From contig CAWGCL010000005.1 of assembly GCA_963820995.1 (NCBI GenBank), positions 15,320 through 79,319 of the forward strand: a DNA stretch of 64,000 nucleotides. Direction: 5' to 3'. The DNA is from JAGTVG01 sp963820995 (GTDB lineage Bacteria > Bacteroidota > Bacteroidia > Cytophagales > Cyclobacteriaceae). The notes under the pieces were generated by a model that was given only the letters and a program-made list of their open reading frames with translations, searched no databases and was not told the origin of the DNA. Below, one piece after another: positions 58,349 to 64,000 of this stretch (its first letter is position 1; the number at the start of each line of letters is the position of its first letter). The translations under genes and the position numbers were made by a program.

Positions 58349-60373
58349 TTGAAACATAATTGTACTTATCGAAGATATAGAAAGGGATTCCTGATCTTCC
58401 TTAATTTTGTATTTTTCTTCGTTTTGCATGGCTATGCTCAGGATAACCAGGAAATAGCTAATCAGCTTATACAAATAGCAGATGAAATTTATATTAATTC
58501 AAATGCTGATATCCAGGCGCGTGATGCATATGTTCAGGTATTGGATTTTGATCCGGATAATGTAAAGGCAAATTATATGGCAGGTTATTTATACCTTCAA
58601 ACCATTAATAAGGAAAAAGCCGTCTCTTATCTTGTAAAAGTTTATGAAATCGATCCGGAGTATACCTTTGATCTTTTTTACCAGCTTGGGCGGGCTTATC
58701 AATTCGGCCTTGATTTTGACAATGCTAAGTTGTTCTTTCATAAGTATATTGAATTGTGCCAAACGGAATCTGATTATGAAGGAGAGGACAGAATTGCTCC
58801 TGAATTAGCAGAAAAGCATATTGAAGAGTGTTTTATAGGGGCTGACCTTGTTGGAACACCACTTAACTATAACATCACGAATGTTGGTCCTAATATTAAT
58901 TCAGAATGGCCGGATTATGGACCATCTGTAAATCAGGATGAAACCTTGATCGTATTTACATCCAGGCGACCTGATGGAAACCTCAATCAGGATGTGTTTG
59001 AAGATAATTTCCCTTATGAAGAAATATTTATTTCCAAAATGGATAACGATAGATGGGAAAGAGCTTCCAACATATCAGATATAATAAATACTCCTTTCTT
59101 TGAATCAAGTTTAACGATCTCAGACAATGGTCAGGAATTATATATTTACCTGGATGAAAACAGGGGTGATATATATTTCTCTGAAAAAATTAACGGCGAA
59201 GTATGGTCCAAACCTATTCCTATTCCAGGGGAGGTAAATAGCGGTAACAAAGAGACCTCAGTAGCCCTCTCACCTGATGGGAATATCATGTTTTTTGCCA
59301 GCGACAGCGTTGGTTCTGTCGGAGGACTTGATATATTCTATGCAGAACGCGATAATAATGGCAACTGGATTAATGTTGTCAATATTGGATCAACCATCAA
59401 TACGCCAGGGGATGATGATTTCCCTTTTATGGAATATGATGGAAAAACCCTGTATTTCAGTAGTACTGGTCACGAAGGAATGGGCGGCTATGATATTTAT
59501 AAAACAGTTTACGATTCTGCCAATCAATCTTGGATTAAACCTGTAAACATAGGCTATCCCATTAATACACCGGATGATGATATTTCCTTTATTACTACGC
59601 GAAAAGGAGAAAGAGGGTACTTCTCGTCCGTTAGAGAAGATGGATTTGGGTATCAGGATATTTATATGTTCTCCATTCCGGAAGAAATACAGAGGATCAC
59701 AGAAGAAGAACCTGAGTTTGTAAGACTGCCTGATAATAAACAGCCGATAAATATTACCATAAATGTAAAAGATGAGAATAACAATCTGCTGAATGCAAAA
59801 GTGCAGGTAAGGAATAAATCCAAAAATATACTGGCTGGAGTTAGTAATTTAAGCGCAGGCAAGTACCTTGCTTCTGTAAAAAATGATGAACAAACGGAAT
59901 ATACGATTTCAGTCGAAAAAGATGGCTATGTTTTTATAAATCGTAATTATACACTGCCGGCGAGCATTGACAAGATACAAACTGTTGAATTTGACTTTAT
60001 ATTGAAAAAAGCAGTTGCCGGATCAAAGCTGGTGCTAAGGAATATATATTTTGATTTTAATAAGGTAACCTTAAAAGATGCTTCCCTCCTGGAAATTAAT
60101 AAACTCTATAACATGCTGGCTGAAAATTCCAGATTGGTCGTTGAGATTTCAGGGCACACGGATAATATTGGAACAAAAGAATATAATAAAGATCTATCAT
60201 ATCGCAGAGCTAAAGCTGTTGTAAACGTTTTAACCAGAAAAGGGATAGATCCAGCAAGAATAGTAGCCAACGGTTATGGTGAAGAAAAGCCTATTGTGTC
60301 TAACGATGATGAAAGAGACGGGCGGGAAATAAATCGCCGCGTTGAATTCAAGGTAGTGAGGTTTATCCAATAA
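58349..60373 (+). CDS. PorE-like TPR/PD40/CRD/OmpA protein
   Basis: Envelope protein of about 674 aa with domains in this order: signal peptide (FLIFLNFVFFFVLHGYAQ), TPR (about 30-160), five-bladed PD40 propeller (VGPNINSEWPDYGPSVN, SPDGNIMFFASDSVGSVGGLDIFY, FSSTGHEGMGGYDIYKTVY), a carboxypeptidase-regulatory-like domain (ININVKDENNNLLNAKV type) and OmpA_C (LRNIYFDFNKVTLKDASLLEIN, SGHTDNIGTKEYN, RRAKAVVNVL, INRRVEFKVV). This is the architecture of the T9SS component PorE. The frame is open from 58301; TTG 58349 is the likely start. PorT is 0.7 kb downstream, which supports a T9SS role, but paralogues with other tasks exist. Confidence 0.87.
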   Translation: MKHNCTYRRYRKGFLIFLNFVFFFVLHGYAQDNQEIANQLIQIADEIYINSNADIQARDAYVQVLDFDPDNVKANYMAGYLYLQTINKEKAVSYLVKVYEIDPEYTFDLFYQLGRAYQFGLDFDNAKLFFHKYIELCQTESDYEGEDRIAPELAEKHIEECFIGADLVGTPLNYNITNVGPNINSEWPDYGPSVNQDETLIVFTSRRPDGNLNQDVFEDNFPYEEIFISKMDNDRWERASNISDIINTPFFESSLTISDNGQELYIYLDENRGDIYFSEKINGEVWSKPIPIPGEVNSGNKETSVALSPDGNIMFFASDSVGSVGGLDIFYAERDNNGNWINVVNIGSTINTPGDDDFPFMEYDGKTLYFSSTGHEGMGGYDIYKTVYDSANQSWIKPVNIGYPINTPDDDISFITTRKGERGYFSSVREDGFGYQDIYMFSIPEEIQRITEEEPEFVRLPDNKQPINITINVKDENNNLLNAKVQVRNKSKNILAGVSNLSAGKYLASVKNDEQTEYTISVEKDGYVFINRNYTLPASIDKIQTVEFDFILKKAVAGSKLVLRNIYFDFNKVTLKDASLLEINKLYNMLAENSRLVVEISGHTDNIGTKEYNKDLSYRRAKAVVNVLTRKGIDPARIVANGYGEEKPIVSNDDERDGREINRRVEFKVVRFIQ

Positions 60374-60440
60374 AAAATTGTTTCTTTACGCTTTCTCTAA
60401 ATTCTTACTTAAGCAGGCCATTTCTAAGTGATTTGATTAT

Positions 60441-61166
60441 ATGACTGTTGTTCCTTATAAAAACAATACTTTGGGGAAGAAGAAGCAAGTTGCCCTGATG
60501 TTCGATAACATTAGCCCAAGGTATGATTTACTAAATCATATGTTAAGTTTTGGGATCGACAGAGTATGGAGGAGAAAAGCAATAAATCTATTAAAATCCC
60601 ACTACCCTAAACAAATTCTGGACATAGCCACCGGAACTGGGGATTTTGCCATCCAGGCTTTGAAATTGAACCCTGATTCTATTAAGGGGATCGATATCTC
60701 TGAAGGGATGATCAAACAAGGCCAACAGAAGATCATTAAAAGAAATCTGAACAATAAAATTGAATTAATGCTGGGTGATTCAGAAAACTTGGCCTTTGAG
60801 GATAATAAATTCAGTGCTGTGATCGTTGCTTTTGGTGTAAGGAACTTTGAAAATCTTAACAAAGGGCTTTCGGAAATGTACAGGGTGTTGAATAAAAATG
60901 GCAAAGTTGTTATTTTAGAATTTTCCAAACCTTCAAAGTTTCCTTTTAAACAGGTTTATAATCTGTATTTTAAGTACATCCTGCCAATAATTGGCAAGAT
61001 GGTTTCAAGGGATCATTCGGCTTATACATATCTGCCGGAATCTGTGCAGGTATTTCCGGAGGGTGATGATTTTTTGACAATTCTATCGAACGTTGGATTT
61101 AAAGAAGTTAGATGCATACCGCTCACATTTGGGATAAGTTCAATTTACACTGGCACAAAGGAATAA
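60441..61166 (+). CDS. ubiE: Demethylmenaquinone methyltransferase (MenG/UbiE)
   Basis: SAM-dependent C-methylation of demethylmenaquinone, the last step of menaquinone synthesis. The 241-aa protein has MFDNISPRYDLLNHMLSFGIDRVWRRK, the SAM loop DIATGTGDFAIQALK, GIDISEGMIKQGQQKI and EFSKPSKFPFKQVYNLYFKYILP, all family standard. In many Bacteroidota porT sits directly downstream, as here, where it overlaps by 55 bp. Confidence 0.96.
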   Translation: MTVVPYKNNTLGKKKQVALMFDNISPRYDLLNHMLSFGIDRVWRRKAINLLKSHYPKQILDIATGTGDFAIQALKLNPDSIKGIDISEGMIKQGQQKIIKRNLNNKIELMLGDSENLAFEDNKFSAVIVAFGVRNFENLNKGLSEMYRVLNKNGKVVILEFSKPSKFPFKQVYNLYFKYILPIIGKMVSRDHSAYTYLPESVQVFPEGDDFLTILSNVGFKEVRCIPLTFGISSIYTGTKE

Positions 61167-61841
61167 TCATCCTTCTTTTGATATTGGTGAGCAATCAAAC
61201 ATTCGGACAAAAGAATTTTGATATCAACCTGCCGAACTATGATGAGAAGTGGATCCATTACGGATTTCTACTTGCTGTCCACAGGTCATACTACAGTATG
61301 GATTATTCTGAAGAGTTTTTGACATGGTTCTATGGATTCTCTCGCTTCCATTCAAACCCAACCCAGAGTCGGTTTCGACCTAGGTTTCATCGTTAACATG
61401 AGGCTTGGTAATTTTTTTGATTTCAGGGTAACTCCCAAGGTTGGATTCTATGAATATAACCTTGAATACAATTTTACAGATGGGAGCCAGATCAATCAGC
61501 TGGTCGAATCAACAGTTGTAGAGTTTCCGCTCCTTTTCAAGTATAAATCTGTCCGATGGAATAATTTCAGAGTATATTTTATTGGCGGTTTGAATCCTGC
61601 CATACAAGCAAGTGGCAATAAAGATGATGAAGAAGAGCGAAAATTACAAACAGCTGGTTTTAACCTCAGCGGTGAATTTGGCTTTGGCTTCGACATCTAT
61701 TTTCCTCTCTTTAAATTCGCACCTGAAATTAGGTTCTCTAAAGGCTTGCTCAATTTATTACAAGAAGATAAATTTGGATATGATGATGGGATAAAGAGTT
61801 TGCGAGCAAATGTTGTTACTTTATACCTTAATTTTGAATAA
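61112..61841 (+). CDS. porT: PorT-like T9SS membrane protein, one frame break
   Basis: After repair, 242 aa. The start ATG 61112 lies inside ubiE and leads to a signal peptide (GIIILLLILVSNQTFGQ). Then NINLPNYDEK-like N-terminal sequence (DINLPNYDEKWIHYGFLLAV) and a beta-barrel typical of PorT: FDLGFIVNMRLGNFFDFRVTPKVGFYEYNLEY, EFPLLFKYKSVRWNNFRVYFIGG and APEIRFSKGLLNLL. The frame is lost near 61326 (ACATGGTTC); dropping one T gives EEFLTGSMDSLASIQTQP. Position behind ubiE is the usual synteny. Role in type IX secretion is by family. Confidence 0.86.
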
Positions 61842-61843
61842 TT

Positions 61844-62602
61844 ATGTCAAGAATTGCTCTAATTACCGGGGCCACTTCAGGAATAGGAGAAGCTACTGCA
61901 AGGATATTCGCGGATCATGGAATTGACCTGATTATATGCGGGAGAAGAGAAAAGCGCCTTCAATCATTACAGGAAATTCTCAGCCGAAAGGTCAAGGTTC
62001 ATACATTAACTTTTGATGTTAGGGATAAAGATAATGTATTCAAGAGTATAGAAGATCTCCCTGCAGAATGGAAAAAAATTGATATTCTGATCAATAATGC
62101 AGGAAATGCCCATGGTTATGATCCAATCCATGAAGGGAGTCTTGATGACTGGGAATCAATGATTGACATAAATGTAAAGGGATTATTATATGTCTCTAAA
62201 GCTGTCATCCCTGGTATGGTTGAGCGCAGGGCAGGGCATGTTATAAATATTGGCTCAATTGCAGGGAAAGAAGTATATCCTAATGGAAACGTATATTGTG
62301 CATCAAAACACGCTGTTGATGCCATTAATAACGGGATGAGAATCGACCTGATTAAATATGGCATAAAAGTGTCACAGGTTAGCCCAGGATTAGTAGACAC
62401 AGAGTTCTCAATGGTTAGATTTAAAGGTGATAAGCAAAGGTCCAAATCGGTGTATAATGGCATGAAACCTCTTTCGGGAGATGATATCGCCGATTTGATC
62501 CTGTTTATTGTTACTCGCCCTGCACATGTGAATATTAGCGATTCGATCATTTTCCCTACTGCTCAGGCAAGTTCAACCCTTGTCAATCGGGATCAATCCT
62601 GA
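61844..62602 (+). CDS. SDR family NAD(P)-dependent oxidoreductase
   Basis: Classical short-chain dehydrogenase of 252 aa. The cofactor loop is TGATSGIGEATARIF, the NNAGNAHG motif follows at about residue 86, and the catalytic Ser and Tyr-x3-Lys are in NIGSIAGKEVYPNGNVYCASKHAVD. GRREKRLQSL after the second strand suggests NADP. It resembles YdfG-type 3-hydroxy acid dehydrogenases. It starts 2 bp after porT and its end overlaps the convergent secreted-protein gene by 10 bp. Confidence 0.92.
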   Translation: MSRIALITGATSGIGEATARIFADHGIDLIICGRREKRLQSLQEILSRKVKVHTLTFDVRDKDNVFKSIEDLPAEWKKIDILINNAGNAHGYDPIHEGSLDDWESMIDINVKGLLYVSKAVIPGMVERRAGHVINIGSIAGKEVYPNGNVYCASKHAVDAINNGMRIDLIKYGIKVSQVSPGLVDTEFSMVRFKGDKQRSKSVYNGMKPLSGDDIADLILFIVTRPAHVNISDSIIFPTAQASSTLVNRDQS

Positions 62603-63057
62603 CTATTTTTAAAAGACAAAATGCAACCTCCACATCTGTTCGTAGATTCATAGAATGTAAAAGCCAGATAATAGATGCCCGTTATGGCACATGTATACTT
62701 CAATTCAGGCCTTATAATAATATCTTCCCGGTTTGAGGTGATCGCATTTCGTTTAGCATCATAAATGGTTAGTATTATTCCGTCTGCTCCTTCGCCTGAA
62801 GAACATATCTGAAAAGTATACTGGGTATCTTTACTTAAAACAGTAGTATATTCAATTTTATCCCGGGTCTTATCTTGCCCATCAATACTAAAGCTTTTCA
62901 GGTAGATGGCCCCTTCTTCCAGGTTATCGATGCATTGCCTTGATAATGATCCGGGGGCGCATTGTGCATTTAATTGTTGGCCAGGAATTAAAAAATAAAA
63001 AACAAGAAGTATAAGGAGTGAATTTCCTGATTTCGTTTTACCTGATTTCTCTATCAT
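62593..63057 (-). CDS. Small secreted protein of unknown function
   Basis: An exported protein of 154 aa from ATG 63057, which gives a signal peptide (NSLLILLVFYFLIPGQQLNA); the frame is open from 63114 but overlaps cdd. The mature part is a beta-rich domain with paired Cys (QCAPGSLSRQCIDNL, FQICSSGEGADGIILTIYD, CAITGIYYLAFTFYESTNRCGGC). Its style matches periplasmic C2-like sandwich domains, but no family can be named. No T9SS sorting domain is seen. Confidence 0.75.
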   Translation of the reverse strand: MIEKSGKTKSGNSLLILLVFYFLIPGQQLNAQCAPGSLSRQCIDNLEEGAIYLKSFSIDGQDKTRDKIEYTTVLSKDTQYTFQICSSGEGADGIILTIYDAKRNAITSNREDIIIRPELKYTCAITGIYYLAFTFYESTNRCGGCILSFKNSQD

Positions 63058-63085
63058 GCCATTTACCCAGTAACTCAAATATGTG

Positions 63086-63574
63086 TTAAACCATTTGATC
63101 TTTGCCAAACCCAAATGGCAACAAAGATCGAATATCCTTAAATTCCATTAAGGCCTGACCCTCATCTACAAGTATCATACCAATGGGACGATCCTGCTTG
63201 ATCTCGTATTCATATAGTACCTGTCTACACGCACCACATGGTGTTACAGGTCTCAGTTGCCCTGTTTTATCCTTTGAAACAACGGCAATTTTCTCAATGA
63301 TCCTATTTGGGTACTCAGCAGAGGCAGAAAAGATTGCTACCCTTTCAGCACAAAGTCCGGATGGATAAGCGGCGTTTTCCTGGTTTGACCCTGTCATAAT
63401 AATTCCTCCTTCCAATAATACGGCTGTTCCCACCTTGAAAGCAGAATATGGGGCATAAGCTTTTTCAGAGGCTCTGATGGCCATGTCAAGTAGTTGCTTA
63501 TCCATCTCCGGTAATTTTGAAATACTCTCAATCACCTTATAGGAGATTTTGATGCTTTTTTCTTTTGTGCTCAT
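63086..63574 (-). CDS. cdd: Cytidine deaminase
   Basis: Zinc-dependent deamination of cytidine and deoxycytidine to uridine forms. The 162-aa protein has AYAPYSAFKVGTAVLLEGG, the active-site SGLCAERVAIFSAS (Cys and Glu) and TPCGACRQVLYEY with the two further zinc Cys. Length is slightly more than the 130-140 typical because of an N-terminal lead of about 20 residues. The secreted-protein gene follows on the same strand. Confidence 0.95.
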   Translation of the reverse strand: MSTKEKSIKISYKVIESISKLPEMDKQLLDMAIRASEKAYAPYSAFKVGTAVLLEGGIIMTGSNQENAAYPSGLCAERVAIFSASAEYPNRIIEKIAVVSKDKTGQLRPVTPCGACRQVLYEYEIKQDRPIGMILVDEGQALMEFKDIRSLLPFGFGKDQMV

Positions 63575-63660
63575 GGCTATCAGGTTTCGAATTCTAAAAT
63601 TATTCGTTTTTATTGAAAGGATAACACAAATCCCATATATTGTTAATATAATAAAATGTA

Positions 63661-64000
63661 ATGAAAAATATACTAATTTTTGGAGCAGGGAGATCTTCGC
63701 ATGTACTAATTCGTTATTTATTGAGGGAAAGTGAAAAGAATAATTTCCAGATTACAGTCGTAGATCATAAAATTGAGTTGGTCAATCAAAGGATTGTTGG
63801 TCATAAGAATGGGCAAGCCGTCAGATTGGATATACAAAATGATGAAGAAAGAGATCGATTAATTGTAAAAGCTGAAATTGTTATTTCTATGTTGCCGGTG
63901 AGGTTTCATCATATTATAGCCCAAAGTTGCCTGAAATTCAAAAAGAACCTGATTACTGCATCTTATGTTACACCTGAAATAGAAAAACTTAATACAGAGG
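63661..64000 (+). CDS. Saccharopine dehydrogenase-like protein (5' part, cut by window end)
   Basis: Open frame from ATG 63661 to the window edge, at least 113 codons. The N-terminal Rossmann motif is LIFGAGRSSHVLIRYLL and it continues with QITVVDHKIELVNQ, LDIQNDEERDRLIVKAEIVISMLPV and KNLITASYVTPEIEKL, as in saccharopine dehydrogenase family enzymes (Sacchrp_dh_NADP). It is divergent from cdd. The C-terminal part is outside the window, so the precise enzyme is not decided. Confidence 0.85.
   Translation, partial: MKNILIFGAGRSSHVLIRYLLRESEKNNFQITVVDHKIELVNQRIVGHKNGQAVRLDIQNDEERDRLIVKAEIVISMLPVRFHHIIAQSCLKFKKNLITASYVTPEIEKLNTE

Noticed and set aside
62116..62550. 144-codon antisense frame in the SDR gene
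   Set aside because: Shadow frame; the plus-strand protein has all SDR motifs.
1..64000. CRISPR array, prophage, insertion sequence or integron
   Set aside because: No regularly spaced identical repeats, terminal inverted repeats with a transposase, integrase or phage structural genes were seen.
1..64000. tRNA or rRNA genes
   Set aside because: No cloverleaf-like or rRNA-like sequence stood out in the intergenic regions on reading; a dedicated scan was not possible.

Overview
The window is a chromosomal segment of a member of the Bacteroidota, most likely a marine or aquatic polysaccharide user near the Cytophaga/Cyclobacterium side of the phylum. The order-level placement is inference. The phylum call rests on several things seen here: promoter-like TAnnTTTG or TAnnTTCG boxes, a fused DAHP synthase-chorismate mutase, LysRS with the long C-terminal extension, DUF5606 and DUF4301 proteins, the LptD/amidase/MCE order, and PorT- and PorE-like type IX secretion (T9SS) and gliding proteins, with PorT directly after menG. 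The sequence is AT-rich. I see no rRNA, tRNA, CRISPR array, integrase, transposase or phage gene.

Layout. 0-5 kb: M42 peptidase, a degenerate about 50-bp repeat patch, then shikimate genes (aroA, aroB, DAHP synthase/chorismate mutase). 5-9 kb: proline dehydrogenase, then a DUF1080 lipoprotein and a sulfatase lipoprotein. 9-18 kb: a DUF2339 membrane protein, lysS, and the envelope set lptD <-> amidase -> MCE/MlaD-like. 18-23 kb: SirB1-like protein, phosphopantetheinyl transferase, WD40 protein, DivIVA-like protein, folB and two small membrane proteins. 23-29 kb: a gene remnant, a GH28 pectinase-like enzyme, a thioredoxin-like protein, a membrane protein, dtd, a MazG-like protein and a GNAT. 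29-32 kb: PfkB kinase, ComB and gcvT. 32-41 kb: Na+/alanine symporter with an unusual insert, PQQ dehydrogenase with haem c, M1 peptidase, rarA and a LytS/LytTR two-component pair. 41-48 kb: U32 protein, aminotransferase, tyrA, a glycosidase-like protein and DUF4301. 48-55 kb: a minus-strand surface-polysaccharide locus (three glycosyltransferases, pyruvyl transferase, wecB, Wzx flippase). 55-64 kb: DUF5606, engB, two TPR/beta-propeller paralogues (one PorE-like), menG, porT, an SDR, a small secreted protein, cdd, and the start of a saccharopine dehydrogenase-like gene.

The most striking property is the number of single-base frame breaks in otherwise well-preserved genes: lptD, MCE, probably divIVA, U32 (4), aminotransferase, DUF4301, pyruvyl transferase, one glycosyltransferase, wzx (4), the first TPR/propeller gene (2) and porT. 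In every case the reconstructed length becomes a whole number of codons, I saw no clear nonsense substitution, and several breaks sit in short homopolymers. Sequencing or assembly error is the simplest explanation, although recent decay is not excluded. I do not see a convincing wholly new system. The best leads are the duplicated beta-rich insert in the AGCS symporter, the OmpA-less PorE paralogue, the DivIVA tail and the 50-bp repeat patch.
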